From assembly GCA_005223035.1 (NCBI GenBank), contig NJBK01000027.1, forward strand, positions 1 to 42,095: DNA of 42,095 nt, read 5' to 3'. Source of the DNA: Chloroflexi bacterium B3_Chlor. GTDB taxonomy: Bacteria > Chloroflexota > Anaerolineae > UBA7937 > B3-Chlor. Made by a program: the position numbers and the translations under genes. Positions 1 through 7,193 of this stretch are shown piece after piece (positions within the stretch are counted from its first letter, which is position 1; each line of letters begins with the position of its first letter). A model generated the notes under the pieces. The model saw nothing but the letters and a program-made list of their open reading frames with translations, was not told where the DNA came from and did not search any database.

Positions 1-989
1 GCCACACAGCACCAGCGGTGACCGGCGTTGGAACCTATGGCACTGCCTGGCGAGAACGGAGCCCAAGTGAGTACGCGTTGACCGAGTGGACACAACACCG
101 CACCGGCTGACTCATGTACCTGGTACCGCTCCGATCAAGACCTGTACTCCCCCGCATTCCGTCGCACACACCTGCGGAGGCTCAGCCGGTCGCAGTCTCC
201 CGGCAGTCTGGTAACACAAAATAGCGGCTACAGATGCCCCCCGAAACCTGCTTCCATGATACAGTACGGCCATCCCAAAGGCAATAGGAAGATGGTACCA
301 CTTAACCGTTGCGCATCTAGCTCCCTCAAATCTAGAGACTTTTGCGTCGACTGTGACACGTCCCGGGAGCGCGCGGGTCTCGAAGCGGGTGGCAGCTTGG
401 CGGGGACTCGCACCACGTAGGCAAGGAAGCCTCTGGTCAAGGCCTGTGTGGCTAGAGCCCGGGCCTTGAGAATTTCGGGTCGGGTCAGAGCCCAGGCGAC
501 TACCCCTGCCCATCGTCCAATCATGGAAGCAACCCACGAGTACGACGTGATGAGAACGGCGGGCTGTGTGCCACTGCAACCAGGAAGCCTGACTTGCCAA
601 AATCTCAAAGCTATGTCATAATAATCGCAAGGCGAAGAGCCTTCCCAACCCTTCCTCAACGTGAGAGAAGAATCTGCTGGATTGGTGTTTCGTTTGGAGC
701 CCGAGAGGCGGGCTCCGACACGCTCTTGGGCACTGACGACCGAGGAGTTGATGGCGTCGTGCAGATAGGAGGGTTGAGTATGTGCTTCTGACATAAAGGC
801 AATGGCCACGCCAGGCGCGGCACCGACGCCAGCTAGCCGGGGTCTGGGAGTGATCAACAGTGCCGTCGATAGTTTCTGTCAGCCACCATCCAGCACAACG
901 ACAACCAGGTGGTGTCGAACCCGTTAGCACAGCCGACACCACAGACTAAGAGAACTACGCTGACGAGGCAAGACAGGAGGCCGTCAAGC
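1..989. other. Gene-poor stretch, nothing recognisable
   Basis: No reading frame here resembles a known protein. The longest frames lie on the minus strand (228-857 and 112-600); they overlap each other, read as low-complexity Arg/Ser/Ala-rich translations and show no motif. A plus-strand frame open from the window edge stops at about 110 and could be the tail of an upstream gene, but it is too short to judge. A 7-bp inverted repeat (696-702 with 710-716, loop 7 nt) is present without a U tract. The stretch may be a true intergenic region or a decayed gene. Confidence 0.5.
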
Positions 990-1730
990 ATGCCTACACA
1001 ATCGGTCCAGAGAGCAATGTTCATCCTGAAGCAATTCAGTGTGGACGAACCTCAACTCGGTGTGTCCGAGTTGAGTCGAAGACTTGGTTTGACTAAGAGT
1101 ACCGTTTCCCGTCTGTTGGCGACGCTACGAGATGGGGGCCTGGTCGTACAGGACCCCACCAACCGCCAGTATCGCCTGGGCCTGGGATTGGTCGAGTTGT
1201 CCAACTCGCTGATCAGCGGCCGCGGGCTGACCAAGATCGTACCTCCATATCTGCGTCATCTGTCCGATGCGGTGGGGGAATTCTCGCTCCTAGCTCTGCG
1301 CAAAGAAGACGTGGTAATCCCTGTGTTGCGTTCGCCTGGCCCTCCCAGGTTGAGACCGGTGGAGTGGGTTGCTAGCGCGCCTCTTCACTGCACGGCCACC
1401 GGAAAGATCTTCTTGGCGCATATGTCTGAAGAGCAGTTGAGCGCGTTCTTGGAGCCGCCGCTATCTCTCCCAGCGACGCAGACCTCCGTGGATCCTAAGG
1501 ATCTCCGGGTGGAATTGGAGCGCATCCAGCAACAGGGATTCGCCACCAGTTTTGGCGAGTTTCTAGAAGGCGAGAACGCCATTGCTGGGCCGATCGTGCG
1601 GTCTAACGGCACGGTCTTCGCGGCGATGGGGGTAGCCGGCCCTGCGTACCGCTTCACGCCTGAAAGGGCCATGGCCTCCGTGGACATCCTCAAAGCAATA
1701 GTCAGAGAGGTATCGCGCGAGCTCGAATAG
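990..1730 (+). CDS. IclR-family transcriptional regulator
   Basis: This is a 246-residue DNA-binding regulator of the IclR family, whose members control catabolic or central-metabolism genes in response to a small-molecule ligand. An N-terminal winged helix-turn-helix is visible at about residues 5-60 (SVQRAMFILKQF, then LSRRLGLTKSTVSRLLATL). It is followed by the IclR effector domain, including HCTATGKIFLA and the C-terminal stretch around GPIVRSNGTVFAAMGVAGPA. The frame is open from 909, but the ATG at 990 is preferred: an AGGAGG-type ribosome binding site lies about 9 nt upstream (974-980) and homologous proteins begin at this point. No adjacent enzyme gene on the same strand indicates its regulon. 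A 9-bp inverted repeat follows the stop. The ligand is unknown. Confidence 0.88.
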   Translation: MPTQSVQRAMFILKQFSVDEPQLGVSELSRRLGLTKSTVSRLLATLRDGGLVVQDPTNRQYRLGLGLVELSNSLISGRGLTKIVPPYLRHLSDAVGEFSLLALRKEDVVIPVLRSPGPPRLRPVEWVASAPLHCTATGKIFLAHMSEEQLSAFLEPPLSLPATQTSVDPKDLRVELERIQQQGFATSFGEFLEGENAIAGPIVRSNGTVFAAMGVAGPAYRFTPERAMASVDILKAIVREVSRELE

Positions 1731-1749
1731 CAGCTCTCAGATGCCACAA

Positions 1750-1786
1750 CTCGGGTCGGGCATTGATCATCTTGGATCGACCCGAG
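1750..1786 (+). terminator. Inverted repeat after the IclR gene, possible terminator
   Basis: A 9-bp perfect stem (1750-1758 with 1778-1786, arms CTCGGGTCG/CGACCCGAG) encloses a 19-nt loop 20 bp after the IclR stop. It lacks a following U tract, so it may be a Rho-dependent or weak terminator, or simply a protein-binding palindrome. Confidence 0.35.
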
Positions 1787-1884
1787 CTTGAGCTACCCTC
1801 CAGCCAGGCGGCTGCGGCGGACAGCTTACTCGCTAGTTCTGGGCTCTAGAGAAAAGAAACCCTTGCATCGGCCAGTGTGGACGA

Positions 1885-1906
1885 CGACATAGGAACCCCT
1901 ATGTCG
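1885..1906. repeat. Perfect 9-bp hairpin downstream of tRNA-Lys
   Basis: Arms CGACATAGG (1885-1893) and CCTATGTCG (1898-1906) flank a 4-nt loop. It lies about 70 nt beyond the 3' end of the minus-strand tRNA-Lys and could act in transcript termination or 3' processing. There is no U tract on either strand. Confidence 0.4.
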
Positions 1907-1974
1907 ACCTCGACCGTACAAGGGTTGCTCGCTTCCGTGGGTTGCTCAGGGCGTACGTGGATCACTTCGTCAAA

Positions 1975-2048
1975 TGACCCGCCCAGGACTCGAACCTGGA
2001 ACCTACTGATTAAGAGTCAGCTGCTCTGCCAAATTGAGCTAGCGGGCC
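1975..2048 (-). tRNA. tRNA-Lys (anticodon CUU)
   Basis: The minus strand folds into a complete cloverleaf of 74 nt. The acceptor stem is GGCCCGC with GCGGGUC (one G-U pair) and the D stem is GCUC/GAGC. The 7-nt anticodon loop CUCUUAA gives anticodon CUU, the T stem is CCAGG/CCUGG with loop UUCGAGU, and the discriminator is A. The 3' CCA is not encoded. It therefore reads AAG lysine codons. A consensus promoter lies 10 bp upstream. Confidence 0.95.
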
Positions 2049-2058
2049 TCGATTATCA

Positions 2059-2087
2059 ATTATACACCGGGCGCGCCGCGGTGTCAA
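2059..2087 (-). promoter_or_regulatory. Consensus sigma-70 promoter of tRNA-Lys
   Basis: On the minus strand TTGACA (2082-2087) and TATAAT (2059-2064) are separated by exactly 17 bp. This is a perfect sigma-70 promoter, placed so that transcription would start at or just ahead of the mature tRNA 5' end at 2048. Confidence 0.85.
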
Positions 2088-2197
2088 ACTTGCCACCGCC
2101 CAGTCGACGACCCTACTTATGTCAACCGTGATGTCTGCGTCGAATCCGGAGGGTACGGGCAGCTTGACACCCGGTCTCCACGTGCCGGAATGCCCTC

Positions 2198-3514
2198 CTA
2201 GGGAAGCTCCGGCAGATAGTACGTAAACAGAGCCTGATACTCCTCGTTCAGGTTCAGGAAATCCCCGTTCCACCCACCGATGGCATAGATCCTCGTATTG
2301 GTGGTAACCACGCCCAGGTTGCGCCATTCGCCGAACACCGGCGTCTCGAGGATGGACCACTGGTCTTCCGTCGGGTCGTATTTCTCATTATAAGCCAGAT
2401 AGCCGTCCCATCCTCCCCCAATCGCGTATAGAGTGCCAGCGATGGCAGCCAACCCCAGGCCACCACGTCGCAGCCTCGTGGGCGACTTCACGCTCCATGG
2501 ATCGCCCTTGCCCTCCAGAGCAGGGTCATACTCTTCCACAGTGGCGAATTCGTGCCGCCCATCGTATCCTCCCACCACGTAGACCTTGCCCTCGATCACC
2601 CCGGCTGCGGCGAACCCTCGCGCCGTAGGCATCGGTGTCTTCTCCCACCAGGTGTCGCTGTCCGGATCGTATTCATAACTGGAGGCCACGTAGCCAGAGC
2701 CATCCCACCCGCCGAAGACACACAGCCTGTCATCAACGACCGCGATGGCATAAGCGCATAGGGGAACTGGCAGCGGAGCGCCACGCGCCCACGAATCGTC
2801 GCCGGGATTGTAGATCTCTAGATCGGCGACTACCTCTCCAGCCGCTGTGTAGCCTCCGGGGACGAAGACCCTTCCCCCGATGACTGCAGCGCTGACGTTA
2901 TGCACCGGGATGGGCTTGGAACTCCTCACCCGCCAGCTGTTGGTCGAAGGGTCGTATTCCTCCACAGCCCCCGTCACACCATCAGCTGTATCCCCGCCGA
3001 TAGTGTATATCTTGCCCTCGTGGTATGCCGCGGCAAGGCGGCTTCGAGCAGTAGGCATAGGAGCCATGGAAGTCCAGCGATGCAACTGCAGAGAGGGACC
3101 ACCCAGGTTGGTGGAGCTACCGACGTCGACGAACTCGCTGGATGGAGCTGAGGCCGGTTGCGTCTGTGCCTGCGGAAAGAATATGAGTAAAGCGACAAGG
3201 ATGGTCACAAACACGAAGAACAGGCGCTTGCCCAAAGAGATCGGCTCCCGACCCGCCGCCTCAACTTCCGACACCGCCTCCTCGGGCGCTGGCGTCGGCC
3301 TGTCTATCTCTATCCAACCTTGACCCACCGCGTAGAGTGCGACTTCCGTGCGTGACTGAATTCCCAGCTTGTAAAAGATGTTCTTCAGGTGAACCTTGAC
3401 CGTGTTGACGCTGATCATCAACTCCCTGGCGACCTGCAGGTTCGTGGCCCCGGTGGCCACCGCGCGTACTATCTCCAGCTCACGCTCGGTGAGGATGCTC
3501 TCCTCATCGGTCAT
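2198..3514 (-). CDS. Membrane-anchored LuxR-type HTH protein with Kelch propeller
   Basis: This is a 438-residue one-component regulator. A LuxR/GerE helix-turn-helix sits at about residues 8-62 (LTERELEIVRAVATG, VNTVKVHLKNIFYKLG). A single membrane helix follows at about 98-113, and then about 300 residues of Kelch repeats. Six repeats can be counted, each ending in GG plus an aromatic or Asp and each preceded by a Trp-containing strand, enough for one six-bladed beta-propeller. The topology implied is cytoplasmic DNA-binding domain, membrane anchor and extracytoplasmic propeller, so an outside signal or surface ligand could control transcription directly. The start chosen is the ATG at 3514, which has GGAG about 9 nt upstream; a TTG at 3556 with a GGGAGGGG ribosome site would add 14 residues. 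The target genes and ligand are unknown. Confidence 0.8.
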   Translation of the reverse strand: MTDEESILTERELEIVRAVATGATNLQVARELMISVNTVKVHLKNIFYKLGIQSRTEVALYAVGQGWIEIDRPTPAPEEAVSEVEAAGREPISLGKRLFFVFVTILVALLIFFPQAQTQPASAPSSEFVDVGSSTNLGGPSLQLHRWTSMAPMPTARSRLAAAYHEGKIYTIGGDTADGVTGAVEEYDPSTNSWRVRSSKPIPVHNVSAAVIGGRVFVPGGYTAAGEVVADLEIYNPGDDSWARGAPLPVPLCAYAIAVVDDRLCVFGGWDGSGYVASSYEYDPDSDTWWEKTPMPTARGFAAAGVIEGKVYVVGGYDGRHEFATVEEYDPALEGKGDPWSVKSPTRLRRGGLGLAAIAGTLYAIGGGWDGYLAYNEKYDPTEDQWSILETPVFGEWRNLGVVTTNTRIYAIGGWNGDFLNLNEEYQALFTYYLPELP

Positions 3515-3634
3515 CACGCCTGTCTCCAAAAGAGGCCACTGCCCAACATCGGACAAGTGGCCCCTCCCCTGCTCTCGTGGTCAGTCCCCTGCAGGTCGCC
3601 CCTGAACCATCAGAGACGAACTCTGAGAGGGCGG

Positions 3635-4951
3635 CTACGACTCATCGAATCTTTCGCTAGGCCTCTGCACAAAGTAGTTGGCACAAGCCTGATCAATGCT
3701 CTCCTTGCTCAACGCCGGTTCCCGTTCATTGTACCGGGCGACAGTCACCATCTGGTCTACCAGGTCGCGTGGATGGCACGCCCTCAGGGGCCGATTCGCC
3801 TTCCGATAGTACCTGTCCACCAAGTAGGAGAATCCGTCTTTGTCGAAGGGCACTCCCTTGGCCTGGCATACTCTCTCGAACAGCATATAGTACTCGTACA
3901 AGGTAGGATTGGGGATCATTACCTTGTGCGGAATTCGCCGTAGGAACGCTTCGTCAAGGGTGCCGGGGTCGAGATTGGTCGAGAATATCACCAGCGAATC
4001 GAAGGGGATCTGGACCTGCTTGCCTGTGTGAAGTGCCAGGTAGTCAACCTGGGCTTCCAAAGGAACTATCCAGCGGTTCAGCAGTTCCTCTGGCAACAAC
4101 AGTTGCCTCCCGAAATCGTCTATGAAGAATATCCCACCGTTGGCCTTCATTTGCAGGGAGGCCTCATGGCACTTGGAGATGGGATCGAAGACCAGACCGA
4201 GAGAGGTCAAAGTAAGCTCCCCGCCTACCATCACCACCGGGCGCTTGCACAAAGCCCACCGATTATCCCGGTCAACATCCCTCCCCTCTACGCTTCCATC
4301 CACCAGGGAATGATACTCAGGGTCGTATATCTTGATCAATTGTCCCTCGATTTCACAGGTGTAAGGGACAAATATGCTACCCAGAACCAAGTTGACTATA
4401 TTCTGAGCTATGTAGGTCTTGCCATTCCCTGGAGCCCCATACAAGAGGATAGGCTGGGCTGAATTGAGCGCTGGCCCCAGTTGATTGGTCACCGATGGGC
4501 TTACAACCAGCTCATTCAAAGCGCGCTCGAGATCTTCCCGCTTGATGACAGAGCAAGCCATGGCAACACTCTGCCTTCTGACGATCTCCACGTAGCCGCC
4601 CAAAGATACAGGAGCAGGTCCCACATATTCGTTCCGCGACAAGGCTTCACGAGCCCTGGCGACGCCCGCCTCGGTGATGCCATAGCGATAGACCGGTACC
4701 ACCCCTCTATCACTTCCGAGCACTGTGCACAATCTTTCTTTGCGTAGCACGTCCAGAAGCTCAATGGCCACGGGCAGAGGGGTTCTCATGCTGTTGGCAA
4801 TCTCGGAGCCATCCATTTCTCCTTCGAAGTACAGGAACTTCAAAGCCAGATCAACCAAGACACCCCTTGACACCCCCAGATCATCAACGGACAGAGGCTT
4901 GCTCAGAGGACCACCAGCCAGTGTCTTTGGACTCTCCGATTCCCCCCTCAT
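3635..4951 (-). CDS. AAA+ ATPase with N-terminal winged-helix-like region
   Basis: This is a 438-residue ATPase. Residues about 30-105 look like a winged helix (LALKFLYFEG through YRYGITEAGVARAREAL). The AAA+ core follows, with Walker A GAPGNGKT at 172-179, Walker B IFFIDD at 274-279, a sensor-1-like VIFSTNLDP and an arginine-finger-like FLRRI. The ATG at 4951 is preferred because AAGGAG lies 5 nt upstream; the frame is open further, to 5104, but that extension overlaps the promoter region. Proteins of this shape occur in several phyla without an assigned function. It may be a remodelling ATPase linked to DNA or a membrane apparatus. It is divergent from uvsE and shares a short promoter region with it. 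No motif identifies the substrate. Confidence 0.78.
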   Translation of the reverse strand: MRGESESPKTLAGGPLSKPLSVDDLGVSRGVLVDLALKFLYFEGEMDGSEIANSMRTPLPVAIELLDVLRKERLCTVLGSDRGVVPVYRYGITEAGVARAREALSRNEYVGPAPVSLGGYVEIVRRQSVAMACSVIKREDLERALNELVVSPSVTNQLGPALNSAQPILLYGAPGNGKTYIAQNIVNLVLGSIFVPYTCEIEGQLIKIYDPEYHSLVDGSVEGRDVDRDNRWALCKRPVVMVGGELTLTSLGLVFDPISKCHEASLQMKANGGIFFIDDFGRQLLLPEELLNRWIVPLEAQVDYLALHTGKQVQIPFDSLVIFSTNLDPGTLDEAFLRRIPHKVMIPNPTLYEYYMLFERVCQAKGVPFDKDGFSYLVDRYYRKANRPLRACHPRDLVDQMVTVARYNEREPALSKESIDQACANYFVQRPSERFDES

Positions 4952-5059
4952 CTCGACTCCTTGAGCGCCGGTGTCTTTCGGCCTCCCCTCTGTTCCCTTC
5001 CGGGTCGCTACCGCGACGATAGGCAGGCCTTTCTTGCCTATCTCGGCGCTGCAAGACCT

Positions 5060-5088
5060 ATTATAGTGCATTTTGGAGCCCTGGGCAA
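5060..5088 (-). promoter_or_regulatory. Sigma-70 promoter for the AAA+ ATPase gene
   Basis: On the minus strand TTGCCC (5083-5088) is followed after 17 bp by TATAAT (5060-5065). This gives a leader of about 100 nt before the ATG at 4951. Confidence 0.65.
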
Positions 5089-5108
5089 CACCAGGCTGAT
5101 GCACGGTA

Positions 5109-5137
5109 TTGCCTCTTACGGCCCCCTCAGCTACAAT
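5109..5137 (+). promoter_or_regulatory. Sigma-70 promoter for uvsE
   Basis: TTGCCT (5109-5114) and TACAAT (5132-5137) are spaced by 17 bp, about 50 bp before the uvsE ATG. The divergent promoter of the ATPase gene has its -35 only 20 bp away, so a single regulator could control both. Confidence 0.55.
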
Positions 5138-5187
5138 ATCATCAACCCGCTAGCTGGGTCAAGATAGCATCGCGTGAGAACAAGACA

Positions 5188-6147
5188 ATGCGTCTCGGAT
5201 TTCCGGTCAAAGTACTGGGCCAGCCCGGACTCAAGTCCCACGACACGAGGCGCTGGCAAAACCGCCCCCATCTCAGCGTCAGTCTAGCATACCTCCGAGA
5301 CGTCTTTGTCTACCTGAGCAGGCAAGACATCCACATGTATCGTATGGCCTCCGACCTTGCACCCTACGCAGCCCACCCCGAAATGCGATGGTTCCACGGT
5401 CAGATCGACGAGTGTACCAAAGAACTCGCTATGGTTGGTAAGATGGCTGAGAAACACGGGCTACGTCTGTCCTTTCACCTGTCCATGTCCACTGTCTTGA
5501 ACTCCCCCGATGAATCTATTGCTCGCCACAGCGCGGCACAGGTCATAGCACAAGCGAGAATGCTGGAGAACATGGATCTTGCTGCAGAAGCGGTACTAGT
5601 CACCCATGTGGGAGGAGTGTATGGCGACAAGGAATCCGCCCTCGGACGATTCCTGGAGCGGTGCGAGCAGTTACCCGACCTCTCCCGCCGACGGCTGGTG
5701 GTTGAGAATGATAACAGCCGTTTCTCGGTGGGCGACATCAGCCGGATTCACGAGGAGACCGGTGTGCCGTTGCTCTTTGACTATCTGCATTTCCACAACT
5801 ACAATCCAGAAGACATGAGCCTGACGGAGGCCTTGGAACTATGTTTGCAGAGCTGGCCTCAAGAGGTGAAACCGAAGATTCATTTCAGTTCTCCTCGTAC
5901 GGGGATGCGGGTAGTAGAGCGAAGGACCACTGGTTCAAACGATAGAAGTCTACTACTACGGGCGCCGCACTCGTTCCAGCACTCTGACTTCATCGACCCC
6001 TTCCAGTTCATCAGCTTCATAAGAGCGGCCAAGCGAAAGAATCTGCGTCCATTCGATGTGGTGCTCGAAGCTAAGGCAAAAGATCTAGCCCTCCTGCACC
6101 TTCGCGAAGACCTGGCTCGCCTCGCGCCTGAAATCGCGTTCGATTAG
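5188..6147 (+). CDS. uvsE: UV DNA damage endonuclease (UvsE/UVDE family)
   Basis: This 319-residue TIM-barrel endonuclease would nick DNA 5' of UV photoproducts and other lesions to start alternative excision repair. Family features are visible: the N-terminal MRLGF start, RMASDLAPYAAHP, LSFHLSMSTVLNSPD, VTHVGGVYGDKESAL, the metal-site region LVVENDNSRFSVGD, LLFDYLHFHNYNP and the C-terminal KIHFSSPRTG and DVVLEAKAKDLALL. Length and start agree with the family. The ribosome binding site is weak. The next gene begins 3 bp after the stop, so the two are probably cotranscribed. Presence of a UV repair enzyme in an anaerobe suggests occasional surface exposure or a broader lesion spectrum. Confidence 0.88.
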   Translation: MRLGFPVKVLGQPGLKSHDTRRWQNRPHLSVSLAYLRDVFVYLSRQDIHMYRMASDLAPYAAHPEMRWFHGQIDECTKELAMVGKMAEKHGLRLSFHLSMSTVLNSPDESIARHSAAQVIAQARMLENMDLAAEAVLVTHVGGVYGDKESALGRFLERCEQLPDLSRRRLVVENDNSRFSVGDISRIHEETGVPLLFDYLHFHNYNPEDMSLTEALELCLQSWPQEVKPKIHFSSPRTGMRVVERRTTGSNDRSLLLRAPHSFQHSDFIDPFQFISFIRAAKRKNLRPFDVVLEAKAKDLALLHLREDLARLAPEIAFD

Positions 6148-6150
6148 ACG

Positions 6151-6912
6151 ATGACGGAAAACGATCTGACGAGAGAAGAGCCTCGTGTACTAGTGGCTGT
6201 GATGAACAATCACCGCGACTTTCGTATCGCCGGTGAGGAAGGCTGGTACCGCGTTCCCTACGAGCGAGCTCCCTCCCGCCTGGGAGCTGACTTCCTGGCA
6301 CTGTATCAGACCAAGGCCTTTGGCGAAGAACGCTGGGCGGTCAACTACTATGCCCCTATCAGGCGCTATCACATCGTTTCGAGGAGGTCTCTTCTTCCGG
6401 ATGAGCCAGATCATCCGCGAGCGGACCACTTGTACTACAAGATCGAAATCGGAGCTTTGCACCGTCTGCCCCGGCCCATTCCCAGCCGTCGCCTGCGCAG
6501 AATCACCTTCATCCCCACCACGTTGGACCGCCTGCTACGCGCACAAGAGATCAACGATCTCTGGTTCGGCGATGCAGTGGAGGAGAAGCTGTGGCAAGCC
6601 TTTAAGGAGAACGGGATCAGCGCAGAACGGTACTATCCCCTCAAGGAGGAGGAAGAAGCCTACCAGATAGACTTCGCCCTGTTCTGCAAGGACGGTAGGA
6701 TAGCCGTTATTCTGGAAGGACAGACATCTGTAGACAACGTCAGCGTCGTACGAGAACAGCCCAGGATAGACGACTATGACCTGGCTGCCCGCGGCTGGAC
6801 TGTGCTACGCTTCCCGGGTCTAGAGCTGATTGAGTCGCTACCCAGCTGCCTGGATCGCATACAGGGCGCTGTCGCCAAGCAACGCGGGCTCTCTTCTGAG
6901 CAGTGGGGCTGA
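6151..6912 (+). CDS. Nuclease-like protein, PD-(D/E)xK/DUF559 type C-terminus
   Basis: This is a 253-residue protein of unknown role. The C-terminal half (about residues 135-240) resembles the DUF559 or very-short-patch-repair-like nuclease fold: a helix EEKLWQAFKENGI, a strand with YQIDFALFC (candidate catalytic Asp), a strand with IAVILEGQ (candidate Glu), and DYDLAARGWTVLRFPG near the end. The usual E-x-K spacing is not clear, since Glu-Gly-Gln stands where E-x-K would be expected, so activity is uncertain. The N-terminal half (RVLVAVMNNHRDF to about 130) resembles nothing I recognise. It starts 3 bp after uvsE, which suggests a DNA-repair or defence role, but that is inference. Confidence 0.65.
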   Translation: MTENDLTREEPRVLVAVMNNHRDFRIAGEEGWYRVPYERAPSRLGADFLALYQTKAFGEERWAVNYYAPIRRYHIVSRRSLLPDEPDHPRADHLYYKIEIGALHRLPRPIPSRRLRRITFIPTTLDRLLRAQEINDLWFGDAVEEKLWQAFKENGISAERYYPLKEEEEAYQIDFALFCKDGRIAVILEGQTSVDNVSVVREQPRIDDYDLAARGWTVLRFPGLELIESLPSCLDRIQGAVAKQRGLSSEQWG

Positions 6913-6966
6913 ACTCACTGGGTATCTCGATGAAAATATGTCACTCAAAAAACGGGCGCGCCCAAC

Positions 6967-6995
6967 TTGACAAGTTTTCGCAACTGTGCTATGAT
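6967..6995 (+). promoter_or_regulatory. Strong sigma-70 promoter ahead of the fhs leader
   Basis: TTGACA (6967-6972) and TATGAT (6990-6995) are separated by 17 bp. The predicted transcription start, at about 7002, leaves a leader of about 190 nt before fhs. This is the clearest promoter of the 27-kb Wood-Ljungdahl gene run. Confidence 0.8.
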
Positions 6996-7001
6996 TATCG
7001 C

Positions 7002-7145
7002 CGGTACTAGGATCTGGAGACTGCTAAGTGAGGTTTTCGAAGGTATCTGACAACAGAAGGGTGCTTGATCTCACCGGAATCGCAGGTAGTTCGCTATTGT
7101 TATCGAGGCAATGACCACGCCGGGCCATTGCCTCGATTGTTTGTG
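7002..7145 (+). ncRNA. Structured fhs leader or small RNA with intrinsic terminator
   Basis: Between the promoter and fhs lies a stretch of about 100 nt with complementary segments: CCGGT at 7001-7005 can pair with ACCGG, and GTGAG can pair with CTCAC, both in the 7070s. A perfect 12-bp hairpin then follows (7102-7113 with 7126-7137, loop 12 nt), with UGUUUGU directly after it. This is a promoter, a structured RNA and a terminator in order, either a riboswitch-like attenuator controlling fhs or an independent small RNA of about 140 nt. I could not match it to the THF or ZTP riboswitch consensus. Confidence 0.5.
7102..7145 (+). terminator. Intrinsic terminator/attenuator in the fhs leader
   Basis: A 12-bp perfect stem (ATCGAGGCAATG with its exact complement) carries a 12-nt loop and is followed by a short U-rich run. 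It lies upstream of the fhs ribosome binding site and after the promoter, so readthrough would be needed for fhs expression from that promoter. Confidence 0.65.
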
Positions 7146-7193
7146 GCCCGTGTGAAGGCACCAGCAGACTATGAGGAAACAAGGAGGTAAGTG

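Noticed and set aside
3-110. Tail of an upstream plus-strand gene
   Set aside because: Only about 35 codons are visible and nothing in them is recognisable, so no claim can be supported.
228-857. 209-residue minus-strand frame as a gene
   Set aside because: No motif, odd composition, overlaps a 162-residue frame on the same strand and has no convincing ribosome site.
1877-2131. 84-residue plus-strand frame
   Set aside because: It runs antisense across the whole tRNA-Lys and its promoter, so it is a chance frame.
7002-7101. Known THF or ZTP riboswitch
   Set aside because: The leader shares the expected genetic context but I could not place the conserved core sequences of either class.
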